From: Szabonella alba
GTDB lineage: Bacteria > Pseudomonadota > Alphaproteobacteria > Rhodobacterales > Rhodobacteraceae
Assembly: GCF_016765775.1 (NCBI RefSeq)
Contig: NZ_JAESVN010000003.1
Coordinates: forward strand, 434,001-498,000
Length of the DNA stretch: 64,000 bases
Reading direction: 5' to 3'
Shown: positions 18,770 to 26,680 of the stretch, piece by piece
Layout of the letters: every line of letters starts with the position of its first letter
How positions within the stretch are numbered: position 1 is the first letter of the stretch
The notes under the pieces: generated by a model
What the model was told of the DNA's origin: nothing
What the model saw: the letters and a program-made list of their open reading frames with translations, nothing else
Databases searched by the model: none
Position numbers and translations under genes: made by a program

Positions 18770-18922
18770 CTTGCCTCTCGCGGTTTTGCCGCCTGATACG
18801 CGCAGCCCCCCCATATGGCAACAGCCACCGCCCCATTCCGGTCCTGCACCGATCAACGCGCCCGATGGTCAATCCCCGCGATCTGCGCTAAAGCGCGCAG
18901 CACGCATCGAAGGACCGCAGCC

Positions 18923-19543
18923 ATGGCCGATACCGAACGCCCGCAGATCTATCTCGTCACTCCGCCCGCCTTCAGTCTTGAAGAGTTTCCCGACCGCCTG
19001 TCCGCCGTGCTGGACGCGGTCGAGGTGGCCTGCCTGCGCCTCTCGCTGGCCTCGCGCGATGAGGATGAGATCACCCGCGCCGCAGACAAGCTGCGTGAAA
19101 TCGCCCATTCCCGCGATCTTGCCATCGTGCTGGACGATCATGTGCTGCTGGCCGACCGTCTGGGCCTTGACGGGGTGCATCTGACCAATACCCGCAAGAA
19201 CATCCGCAAGCTGCGCGGCGAAATGAGCGCGGATGCCATCATCGGCGCCTCTTGCGGCCTGTCGCGCCATGACGGGCTGAACGCAGCCGAGGCGGGGGCC
19301 GATTATGTGTCCTTCGGTCCGGTCGGCCCCTCGCCACTGGGGGATGGTGCCAGCGTGGACCGCGCGGTCTTCGAGTGGTGGTCGGAAATGATCGAGATCC
19401 CGGTGGTTGCCGAAGGTGCGCTGACCGCAGAACTTGTGGCCGGTTTCGCACCTGTCACCGATTTCTTCTCGTTCGGCCCGGAAATCTGGGGCGCCGAGGA
19501 TGCCGCATCGGCGCTGAAATCCCTGCTCGCCCCGCTGGGCTGA
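18923..19543 (+). CDS. Divergent thiamine-phosphate-synthase-like TIM-barrel protein
   Basis: A 206-residue protein clearly related to ThiE: LGLDGVHLTN, IIGASCGLSRHDGLNAAEAG and ADYVSFGPVGPSP follow the ThiE order. Expected catalytic features are changed. The early QLREK-type motif is replaced by LRLSLASRDED, the pyrophosphate-binding NDR segment reads LDDHVLLAD, and the threonine-lysine after the GPVFPT-like loop is absent. Thus it may not make thiamine phosphate. The start ATG 18923 follows AAGGA. There are no other thiamine genes in the window. It is divergent from trmJ. Confidence 0.75.
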   Translation: MADTERPQIYLVTPPAFSLEEFPDRLSAVLDAVEVACLRLSLASRDEDEITRAADKLREIAHSRDLAIVLDDHVLLADRLGLDGVHLTNTRKNIRKLRGEMSADAIIGASCGLSRHDGLNAAEAGADYVSFGPVGPSPLGDGASVDRAVFEWWSEMIEIPVVAEGALTAELVAGFAPVTDFFSFGPEIWGAEDAASALKSLLAPLG

Positions 19544-19570
19544 CCGGCTGGGCTGACTGGCGCCCCGATT

Positions 19571-19607
19571 CTTCTCTTTGCAAAGATCCCGGGGGGCAGT
19601 GCCCCCC
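19571..19607 (-). repeat. Dispersed hairpin-plus-tail element, copy F (variant tail)
   Basis: GGGGGGC (19591-19597) pairs with GCCCCCC (19601-19607). The tail, read on the minus strand, is GGGATCTTTGCAAAGAGAAG. This is the most divergent of the six copies. It lies between the convergent ThiE-like and acyltransferase genes and can serve as their terminator. Confidence 0.5.
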
Positions 19608-19632
19608 TCCCTGCCGCCGCCCCTCCCCGGGA

Positions 19633-20439
19633 TCAGAACCCGCCGCGCACAGCGCCTTCCAGATGCGCCGCCAGCGGTTTGCGCCCGTCGAACCCGTCCA
19701 CGGCAACCGGCGGATGGAAGGTCACATCAACCCGGCCGCGCGCGGGCGTGCAAAGCACCCGCCACAGATGGCCCGCGAAGTCCATATCGCCCCACCAACC
19801 GTAAAACCGCGCATCCTGCCCTTCGGGCGCGTGATAGCGCACCGTCACCGGCTGGATATGCATGATCTCCTCCATCCCATGGGTGAAGAAGGCCGCGAAA
19901 AGCGTGGTCTTGAAGGGCAGGATGCGCTGACCATCGGTGCTGGTTCCTTCGGGAAAGAACAAAAGCCGGTGACCTGCGCGCAGCCGCGCCTCGAACTGGC
20001 CCTGCTGATGCTTTGCCTCGGACGGATCGCGTGCGATGAACAGCGTGCCCGTCGCCCGCGCCAGCCAGCCAATCCCGGGCCAGCGTGCAACCTCGGATTT
20101 GGCGACGAAATAAACCCGGTCACAGGCATTCAGCACGAAGATATCCAACCATGAGGCGTGATTGGCCACCACCGCGCCGCGCGCGCGCATGGGGCGGCCC
20201 TGTTGCTGCAAACGGATCCCCAGCAGGACCAGCGCGATGCGGCAGACGCCCTGTGTGATAGAGGGGGTCCAGGGCCGCGCAGCCCCGAAGAACGGCGCCT
20301 CGACCAGCCGCAGCACCAGCAGCAGCGCCAGCCCGCCGAAGACCACAATCCCCATCAGCCCAAGGCGCAATGCGGCAAACCCCTGCGCCAGCGGACTGGC
20401 GGGGCGCTGCGGCACCCGGCTTGTCCGCCAGTCGCTCAT
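19633..20439 (-). CDS. olsA: 1-acyl-sn-glycerol-3-phosphate acyltransferase / lyso-ornithine-lipid acyltransferase
   Basis: A 268-residue PlsC-family membrane-bound acyltransferase. The active site is NHASWLD (HX4D) at about residue 122, with FPEGTSTDG as the phosphate-binding motif and one or two N-terminal membrane segments. Because its ATG overlaps the stop of the OlsB-like gene (ATGA), the likely role is OlsA: O-acylation of lyso-ornithine lipid, giving a phosphorus-free membrane lipid. PlsC activity on lysophosphatidic acid is not excluded, since known OlsA proteins can do both. Confidence 0.87.
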   Translation of the reverse strand: MSDWRTSRVPQRPASPLAQGFAALRLGLMGIVVFGGLALLLVLRLVEAPFFGAARPWTPSITQGVCRIALVLLGIRLQQQGRPMRARGAVVANHASWLDIFVLNACDRVYFVAKSEVARWPGIGWLARATGTLFIARDPSEAKHQQGQFEARLRAGHRLLFFPEGTSTDGQRILPFKTTLFAAFFTHGMEEIMHIQPVTVRYHAPEGQDARFYGWWGDMDFAGHLWRVLCTPARGRVDVTFHPPVAVDGFDGRKPLAAHLEGAVRGGF

Positions 20440-21218
20440 TCCGGATCAGCCCTGCGGGTGTAGTAATCGCGATGCCGCACCGACATGCGCTGCGTATCCA
20501 TCACCAGACAGACATCGGTCGTGTTGAAATCATGATCGACAAAGGCCCCCTCGCCGACATGGCCGCCCAGCCGCAGATAGGCCTTGATCAGCGCAGGCAT
20601 CGCCAGCATGGCCACCTTGCGGTCCAGCCGGTCAGCGGGCAGCCGGTCCAGCGCGGTCGCATGGGGGCCGGTGGCGCGCACGCGCAACCCATCAGGCGAA
20701 AGATGGTTGTAATGCAGCAGCGACAGCGGCTGCGCCAGCGCCTCGGGATCGGTGCCGTGGAAACTGGCCACCCCGAACAGGATCTCGATCCCCTGCGAAA
20801 GCACATAATCGGCCAGCCCGTTCCACAGATGAACCATGGCCGTGCCGCCGCGATGCGCCGGATCGACGCAGGACCGCCCCAGTTCCAGCAGCGGGCGGCC
20901 GCAGGATTTGAGCGCGGTCAGGTCGAATTCGCCTTCCGAATAGAACCGCCCCCCCGGTGGCAGCCTGCTGCCCGGCAACAGCCGGTAAACGCCCACCACA
21001 TCCTCCAGCGCCGCCGCATCGCGCCGTGCATCGACAAGGATCAGATGATCGACCAGCGGATCGAACGCATCGCGTTCCAGACGGTTCGCATGATCGACCA
21101 GCGGGCCGTCCCCGCCCAGTTCCTCGACAAAGACCCGGTAGCGCAGGCGCTGCGCGGCAGCGAGATCGCGTGCCCCCTGCGCCAGCCGAACCGAGTAATA
21201 TCCGTCCCTTGCCTGCAT
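20436..21218 (-). CDS. olsB: L-ornithine N(alpha)-acyltransferase (OlsB-like)
   Basis: A 260-residue GNAT-fold acyltransferase of the OlsB family, which adds a 3-hydroxyacyl chain to ornithine as the first step of ornithine-lipid synthesis. Matching features are LRYRVFVEEL near residue 23, VVGVYRLLPG, and the family hallmark LLELGRSCVDPAHRGG in the centre. Start ATG 21218 begins just before the conserved domain; the in-frame sequence upstream is unconserved-looking. The adjacent olsA gene and ATGA overlap strengthen the assignment. The leader to DUF3553 is 175 bases with no other gene. Confidence 0.9.
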   Translation of the reverse strand: MQARDGYYSVRLAQGARDLAAAQRLRYRVFVEELGGDGPLVDHANRLERDAFDPLVDHLILVDARRDAAALEDVVGVYRLLPGSRLPPGGRFYSEGEFDLTALKSCGRPLLELGRSCVDPAHRGGTAMVHLWNGLADYVLSQGIEILFGVASFHGTDPEALAQPLSLLHYNHLSPDGLRVRATGPHATALDRLPADRLDRKVAMLAMPALIKAYLRLGGHVGEGAFVDHDFNTTDVCLVMDTQRMSVRHRDYYTRRADPE

Positions 21219-21393
21219 CCGGCTGTTCCCGCGCCTCCTGCTGTCCGGCCCCGCCTTGACCTTGCCACTGCCTTCACGCAGAGGAAGCGGTTTTCTAGAA
21301 AGGTCGCGGCGCGATTGCAACTCTGCCCCGCATTGCGTGTCCGCAAATCGCCGGCCCTCTTTGCTGATCAAAGAAAACCGACAATTTTCGGCT

Positions 21394-21579
21394 TCAGGTT
21401 GATCCACCTCCGGAGAACACCCGTATCAACAATATCTGTCGACCGTCGATTGTCACCTTGCCGCGATGTTCAAAATTCACCGTGATCCGGGTTCCGATGC
21501 TGGATTGCACCTGTCCCAGCCCCCAGTCGGGTTCTGAGGGATGGCGCACCAACATGCCGGGTTCGAACAGAATGTCCAT
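21394..21579 (-). CDS. DUF3553 domain protein
   Basis: A 61-residue protein made almost entirely of the DUF3553 motif: EPGMLVRHPSEPDWGLGQVQ, then ITVNFEHRGK. The same small domain occurs in UvrD-like helicases and as stand-alone proteins in alphaproteobacteria, and resembles a Tudor-like or SH3-like barrel. Start ATG 21579 has AAGGA ten bases upstream; a TTG three codons earlier is less likely. It is divergent from the ChpT-like gene across only 29 bases, so their promoters must overlap. Function unknown. Confidence 0.85.
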   Translation of the reverse strand: MDILFEPGMLVRHPSEPDWGLGQVQSSIGTRITVNFEHRGKVTIDGRQILLIRVFSGGGST

Positions 21580-21608
21580 TCGTTGCAATTCCTTTTCCGG
21601 AGAGACGC

Positions 21609-22208
21609 ATGACCGAACGCCCCGACCTGACCGCCCTTCTGGGATCTCGCATCTGCCATGACCTTATCAGCCCGATCGGCGCAATCGGCAACGGCATTGA
21701 ACTGATGTTGATGGAAGGCGCCGAACTTTCCGGCCCCGAGGTCGCGCTGATTTCCGAAAGCGCAGCCTCGGCCAATGCGCGCATCCGTTTTTTTCGCGTG
21801 GCCTTCGGTCAGGCCTCGCACGATCAGAGGCTTGGGGCGGCAGAAATCCGTTCGATCCTTGCCAACCTCTCGTCGGCGGCGCGGATCACGACCGACTGGC
21901 AGATCGCGCAGAACCTGCCGCGCGCGGAGGTCAAACTGGGGTTTCTGGCGTTGATGTGTCTTGAAACCGCGATGGCCTTTGGCGGCAGGACAAGCGTGAC
22001 CTTTGACGGCGGCCGCCTTGTCGTGACGGGTCAGGCCGCGCGGCTGAAGATCGACCCCGGGACGTGGAACATCCTGACGCCGGGCAGCGGCGGCGCGGGA
22101 GTGACGCCCCCGGTCGTTCATTTCGCCCTGCTGCGCGAAGAGGTCACCCGACTGAGCCGCCTCATCGCAGTGGACCTGCGCGAGACGGAAATCAAAATGG
22201 TAGTTTAG
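21609..22208 (+). CDS. chpT: ChpT-like histidine phosphotransferase
   Basis: A 199-residue protein beginning with SRICHDLISPIGAIGNGIELM at about residue 12, a histidine-kinase-like dimerisation helix containing the phospho-accepting histidine (HDL). This is the ChpT architecture: HPt helices plus a degenerate ATPase-like C-terminal domain. ChpT relays phosphate from CckA to CtrA and CpdR in the alphaproteobacterial cell-cycle or motility circuit. Start ATG 21609 follows GGAGAG. Neither CckA nor CtrA is in the window. Assignment is by the N-terminal motif and length. Confidence 0.83.
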   Translation: MTERPDLTALLGSRICHDLISPIGAIGNGIELMLMEGAELSGPEVALISESAASANARIRFFRVAFGQASHDQRLGAAEIRSILANLSSAARITTDWQIAQNLPRAEVKLGFLALMCLETAMAFGGRTSVTFDGGRLVVTGQAARLKIDPGTWNILTPGSGGAGVTPPVVHFALLREEVTRLSRLIAVDLRETEIKMVV

Positions 22209-22332
22209 GGGCACGCAACGGCCAAGAACGGAAGGCCCCGGGGGCGTAAACGCATGGCTCGATCCGGATTTGCGGGGATCCTCCGATTGTCGCGCCAGTG
22301 GTCGCCTCAGGGTTTGCTCCGGTACTGGGCAC

Positions 22333-22752
22333 CTAATCACGCAGGGTGAAATTCGCACTCAATGGGGCCTTAACGGCCTGTAACGCCCGAGCCAACGCAC
22401 AATAGGTGTCAGCCGAATCCTCCCATGTCACGCCGCGATCCAGAAAGAAGCGTCGTATGGCCTCTCCCATCTTTTCCTGCTCACCGGCACCGGCGGCCTT
22501 CATGAAAGCCTCTTTTGACGCAAACACGTCTTGGGCCAGAGACATCACATGATCGCGATGCGCCGATAGCCTTGCGTCATCGGCAATGACGTCTGCGCAC
22601 ATGTCCTGCAGGCGGTTCACCACTGAATAGGCCAGAACCGTATCGCGCATTTCTGCGACGATGGCTTGCTGCGGGATGGTCAGGTCTTCGGCGGCGGCGC
22701 CGCTGCCCAGCATTGCCGCACAGAGCATCAGGGGCAGGCATTTCACAGGCAT
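22333..22752 (-). CDS. Small exported protein (possibly DUF5333-like)
   Basis: A 139-residue protein with a signal peptide (cleavage likely after GAAAED region, about residue 21). The mature part is helical, with two cysteines (near residues 52 and 118) that could pair. The ending, DSADTYCALARALQAVKAPLSANF, resembles the C-terminal pattern of Rhodobacteraceae DUF5333 proteins; that is a memory-based, tentative match. AAGGA precedes the ATG at 22752. It follows the next gene by 38 bases, probably in one unit. Function unknown. Confidence 0.6.
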   Translation of the reverse strand: MPVKCLPLMLCAAMLGSGAAAEDLTIPQQAIVAEMRDTVLAYSVVNRLQDMCADVIADDARLSAHRDHVMSLAQDVFASKEAFMKAAGAGEQEKMGEAIRRFFLDRGVTWEDSADTYCALARALQAVKAPLSANFTLRD

Positions 22753-22790
22753 TTCACAGTCCTTTCCGATGTCCGGCGAGGGGCCGCGCG

Positions 22791-23108
22791 CTATTGCGCG
22801 GCGACCCAATTGCCCGCCTGATCCTTGCGCAGTTCGGCAATGAAGATTGACGCTGCCGCACCCGGCACCTGCATTTCAACACTGCAGGCAAAAACCGCAT
22901 CCTGCTTGTTGCACAGCCCCTTGGGGGTCACGCTGGCGGCTTCGGCGGCGGCTGCAAGCTCTGGCGAGGGGGCCGTGGCACGGATGATCTCGCGGCTTAC
23001 ACGCTCAATTTCGCTTTTAGAGGGGCCGCCCATCAGGACATTCGGGCCAATCACAAAGACAAGCCCTGCGCCGGCCGCAAGAACAGCCAGCAGGATGAGA
23101 TTTCTCAT
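22791..23108 (-). CDS. Small membrane-anchored hypothetical protein
   Basis: A 105-residue protein. One N-terminal hydrophobic segment (about residues 3-25) would export or anchor it. The rest is soluble, with cysteines in GLCNKQ and FACSVE that may form a disulfide. AGGAG precedes ATG 23108. I recognise no family. Its neighbour downstream is also a small exported protein, and the two occupy an island between chpT and proA. Confidence 0.6.
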   Translation of the reverse strand: MRNLILLAVLAAGAGLVFVIGPNVLMGGPSKSEIERVSREIIRATAPSPELAAAAEAASVTPKGLCNKQDAVFACSVEMQVPGAAASIFIAELRKDQAGNWVAAQ

Positions 23109-23315
23109 TGGTTAACTCCTGAACTCTTTACACTTTTGTCTATGTGCAAGGAGAAGGATCGCTCTGCAATCCCTTTTGCGCGCCTCAACCTCGCGGTGCC
23201 CCTCGCCGCAGCGGTTCGGCATCAAACGGGCCGTCGGGGTTGCATCGGCTCCGCACAAGCGCAGCGGGGAGGCCCTTAGATTGCCGTGCACAATCCCCTT
23301 CGCGCGTCCCGCCCC

Positions 23316-24590
23316 CTACTCCCGGCAGGTGCCATCCCCCGTCACCAGATATTTGAAACTCGTCAGCTGCTCGGCCCCCACCGGGCCGCGCGCATGCATC
23401 TTGCCGGTGGCAATGCCGATTTCCGCGCCCATGCCGAACTCACCACCATCGGCGAACTGGGTTGAGGCATTGCGCATCAGGATCGCGGAATCGAGCCGCT
23501 GGAAAAACCGTTCGGCGGTTGCGTCATCCTCGGTCAGAATCGCCTCGGTATGGCTGGAGCCATAGCGGCGGATATGGGCAATCGCCCCGTCCACCCCGTC
23601 AACCAGTTTCGCCGCGATGATCATGTCCAGAAATTCGCGCCCGAAATCATCGGGCCGGGCGGCAACCGTGCCGGGAATGGCGGCAAGTTCGCCCTCCGCG
23701 CGCACCTCGACGCCGGCGGCCAGCAGATCCTCGATCAGCACCGCGCCGTGACGGGCATAAAAATCCCGGTCGATCAGCAGACATTCCGCCGATCCGCAGA
23801 TCCCGGTGCGGCGGGTCTTGGCGTTCAGCACCACCGCCCGCGCCTTTTTCAGATCGGCCGCGCCATCGGCATAGACATGGCAAATGCCTTCCAAATGGGC
23901 GAAGACCGGCACCCGCGCCTCGGCCTGCACAAGGCCCACAAGCCCCTTGCCGCCGCGCGGCACGATCACGTCGATATGCTCTACCGCGCGCAGCATCGCG
24001 CCCACCATCTCGCGGTCGCGGGTCGGAACCAGTTGAATCGCATCCTCGGGCAGGCCCGCCGCGCGCAGCCCTGCCACCATCGCCGCATGAATCGCGCCGG
24101 ACGAATGGAAACTTTCCGACCCGCCCCGCAGGATTACCGCATTCCCGGCCTTGAGGCACAGCGCCCCGGCATCCGCCGTCACATTGGGGCGCGATTCGTA
24201 GATCACGCCCACAACACCAAGCGGCGTGCGCACCCGGCGGATGTTCAGCCCCGTGGGCCGGTCCCATTCGGCAATCACCTGCCCCACGGGATCGGGCTGA
24301 GCGGCCACGGCGCGCAGTCCTTCGGCAATGCCCGCAACCCGCGCCGCGTCCAGCCGCAGGCGGTCCAGCATCGCGGGCGTCAGCCCCTTTTCGGTCGCAG
24401 CCTCCATATCGCGCGCATTGGCCGCCAGCACCGCGTCCAGCGAGGCCTCCAGCGCGTCGGCAGCGGTGGTCAGGGCGGCCTCTTTCACCGGGGCCGGGGC
24501 AAAGGCCAGTTCCGCCGCCGCCGCCTTCGCGCGCGCGCCGATATCCGCCATCATTCCTGCCACCGTTCCGGCCGTATCCTGTCCGTCCAT
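23316..24590 (-). CDS. proA: Gamma-glutamyl phosphate reductase
   Basis: A 424-residue NADPH-dependent enzyme that reduces gamma-glutamyl phosphate to glutamate semialdehyde in proline synthesis. The catalytic cysteine lies in [14 protein letters not shown], in the middle of the protein. Other landmarks are [19 protein letters not shown] and [14 protein letters not shown] 24590 is preferred (GAGG six bases away) to the in-frame GTG at 24602. proB is not adjacent in this window on the upstream side, where a divergent Mla-type operon begins. Confidence 0.97.
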   Translation of the reverse strand: MDGQDTAGTVAGMMADIGARAKAAAAELAFAPAPVKEAALTTAADALEASLDAVLAANARDMEAATEKGLTPAMLDRLRLDAARVAGIAEGLRAVAAQPDPVGQVIAEWDRPTGLNIRRVRTPLGVVGVIYESRPNVTADAGALCLKAGNAVILRGGSESFHSSGAIHAAMVAGLRAAGLPEDAIQLVPTRDREMVGAMLRAVEHIDVIVPRGGKGLVGLVQAEARVPVFAHLEGICHVYADGAADLKKARAVVLNAKTRRTGICGSAECLLIDRDFYARHGAVLIEDLLAAGVEVRAEGELAAIPGTVAARPDDFGREFLDMIIAAKLVDGVDGAIAHIRRYGSSHTEAILTEDDATAERFFQRLDSAILMRNASTQFADGGEFGMGAEIGIATGKMHARGPVGAEQLTSFKYLVTGDGTCRE

Positions 24591-24637
24591 GTCCTGCCTC
24601 ACTGAAAACCGCAGGCTGTTTTAGGCCCTTTTGTAAC

Positions 24638-25870
24638 ATGGTGCAACAAACCCCGCAGGCACGGGCGGGCGGTCCCTTGGCCCCGCACCGGCACCATGGT
24701 AACCAGCGCTACCACTTCCCTTGGATAACCAACCCTTTGACCGACAATCCCGCCCCCGCAAAGATCGAGGTTCTGGAAGAGGATGCCGTCACCCGGCTGC
24801 GCCTTTCCGGGCGCTTTGCGCTGGCCGATCTGACCGCGCTGAACAGCAGACTGACAGCGGCGACGGGACAGAAACCCGTTGAGGTGGATCTGACAGGGGT
24901 CACGCGTCTGGACACCGGGGCTGCATGGGCGATTGCCGAGGCTGAATTGCGCGCAAAGGCGGCCGGTCAAACGCTGACCCTGACCGGGGGCAACCCCGAT
25001 ACGCTGTCGCTGATCGAAACCGTGCGCAAGGCCCTGCCGAAACCCGATGCGGACGAGGTGAAGGCCAGAAGCCTTGCCGACCGGATGGAGGGTCTGGGGC
25101 GCGCGATTATGGGCGCGCTGGCCTTTCTGGCCGATCTTGTCGCCTATCTGGGGCTGTTTCTGGCCCGGCTGGCCCGCAGCCTGCGCCACCCGTCGGAATT
25201 CCGCCTGACAGCACTGGTCCATCACTGTCAGGAGGTCGGGCTGAAGGCCGTGCCCATCGTCGCGCTGATGGCCTTTCTGATCGGGGTGGTGCTGGCCTTT
25301 CAGGGCTCGACCCAGTTGCGGCAGTTCGGGGCCGAGGTGTTCGTTGTCGATCTGATCGCGGTGTCGATCCTGCGCGAACTGGGCATCCTGCTGACCGCGA
25401 TCATCGTTGCGGGGCGCACGGCATCGGCCTTCACCGCCGCGATCGGTTCAATGAAGATGCGCGAAGAGATCGACGCCATGCGCACGCTGGGGATCGACCC
25501 GGCCACGGCGCTGATCGTGCCGCGTGTGCTGGCGCTTTTCCTGATGTTGCCGATCCTCGGGCTGATCGCGAATGCGGCGGGGCTGATCGGCGGTGCGATC
25601 ATGTCCTGGGTCGAACTGGGCATCTCCCCCGCCATGTTCCGCTCGCGCCTGATCGAGGGCACCGATATTTCCCATCTGATCGTCGGCATGGTCAAGGCGC
25701 CGGTCTTTGCCATCATCATCGGCGTGGTCGGCTGTCAGGCGGGCATGAAGGTCGGCAACAATGCCGAATCCCTTGGCCAGAAAACCTCGGCCGCCGTGGT
25801 GACCGCGATCTTTTCGGTGATCGTGGCCGATGCGATGTTCTCGATCTTCTTCGCGCAGGTGGGGCTATGA
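24638..25870 (+). CDS. MlaE-family lipid transport permease with N-terminal STAS domain
   Basis: A 410-residue inner-membrane permease. Residues about 45-135 are a STAS domain (VEVDLTGVTRLDTGAAWAI), the equivalent of MlaB fused in one chain. The MlaE domain follows with five or so membrane segments, motif GAEVFVVDLIAVSILRELG and MKMREEIDAMRTLGIDP. It moves phospholipids between inner and outer membrane with MlaF and MlaD. The start is uncertain: ATG 24638 has no clear ribosome binding site and the first 30 residues look unconserved. TTG 24737 is a possible alternative. It overlaps the next gene by ATGA. Confidence 0.9.
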   Translation: MVQQTPQARAGGPLAPHRHHGNQRYHFPWITNPLTDNPAPAKIEVLEEDAVTRLRLSGRFALADLTALNSRLTAATGQKPVEVDLTGVTRLDTGAAWAIAEAELRAKAAGQTLTLTGGNPDTLSLIETVRKALPKPDADEVKARSLADRMEGLGRAIMGALAFLADLVAYLGLFLARLARSLRHPSEFRLTALVHHCQEVGLKAVPIVALMAFLIGVVLAFQGSTQLRQFGAEVFVVDLIAVSILRELGILLTAIIVAGRTASAFTAAIGSMKMREEIDAMRTLGIDPATALIVPRVLALFLMLPILGLIANAAGLIGGAIMSWVELGISPAMFRSRLIEGTDISHLIVGMVKAPVFAIIIGVVGCQAGMKVGNNAESLGQKTSAAVVTAIFSVIVADAMFSIFFAQVGL

Positions 25871-26676
25871 CGGGACCAGCGCCACAGCGCAGCGAAAAGG
25901 ATGTGGTGATCCGCCTGCGCGGCATCCGCAACCAGTTCGGCAGCCATGTCGTGCATGACGGGCTGGATCTGGATGTCTACCGGGGGGAAATTCTGGGCGT
26001 TGTCGGCGGTTCGGGCACCGGGAAATCCGTGCTGCTTCGGTCCATCGCGGGCCTCATCCGCCCGGCCGCGGGCGAAATCGAGGTGCTGGGCACCGATGTC
26101 CGCAGCGCCTCGGAAGAGGAGCGCACGGCGCTGGAACGCCGCTGGGGTGTGATGTTTCAGGACGGGGCGCTGTTTTCGTCGCTGAATGTGCGTGAAAATG
26201 TCGAGGTGCCCATGCGCGGCGTGGCGGGGCTGGACCCTGCCCTGCGCCGCGCCATGGCCGATCTCAAGATCTCGCTGTCCGGCCTGCCCTGGCTTGCAGG
26301 CGACAAGTTTCCGTCCGAACTGTCGGGGGGCATGCGCAAGCGCGCCGGTCTGGCCCGGGCCCTCGCGCTGGATCCCGAGATCGTGTTTCTGGACGAACCG
26401 ACCGCCGGGCTGGACCCGATCGGGGCGGCGGATTTCGACACGCTGATCCGGCAGCTCAGCGATACGATGGGGCTGACGGTGTTTCTGGTCACCCATGACC
26501 TTGATACGCTGCATGCGATCTGCGACCGGATTGCGGTTCTGGCCGAAAAGAAGGTTCTGGTGACCGGCACGATGGATGAGATGCTGGAAGTCGATCACCC
26601 ATGGGTTCACGATTATTTCCACGGTCCGCGCGCACGCGCCGCCCTGACCGCAAAAGACATGAAGGACGCGAGGTAA
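25867..26676 (+). CDS. MlaF-family ABC transporter ATPase
   Basis: A 269-residue ATPase that powers the Mla-type lipid transporter. Walker A is GGSGTGKSV, the signature is LSGGMRKR, Walker B with D-loop is VFLDEPTAGLDPIG, and the switch histidine lies in LVTHDLDTL. The methionine-arginine in SGGMRKR is typical for MlaF. Its start overlaps the permease stop and the MCE gene begins five bases after its own stop, so the four genes 24638-29077 form one operon. Confidence 0.94.
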   Translation: MTGPAPQRSEKDVVIRLRGIRNQFGSHVVHDGLDLDVYRGEILGVVGGSGTGKSVLLRSIAGLIRPAAGEIEVLGTDVRSASEEERTALERRWGVMFQDGALFSSLNVRENVEVPMRGVAGLDPALRRAMADLKISLSGLPWLAGDKFPSELSGGMRKRAGLARALALDPEIVFLDEPTAGLDPIGAADFDTLIRQLSDTMGLTVFLVTHDLDTLHAICDRIAVLAEKKVLVTGTMDEMLEVDHPWVHDYFHGPRARAALTAKDMKDAR

Positions 26677-26680
26677 CGCC

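Noticed and set aside
23109-23315. Possible structured RNA or degraded tRNA
   Set aside because: Some G/C-rich self-pairing is possible but no tRNA arms or known RNA pattern could be drawn.
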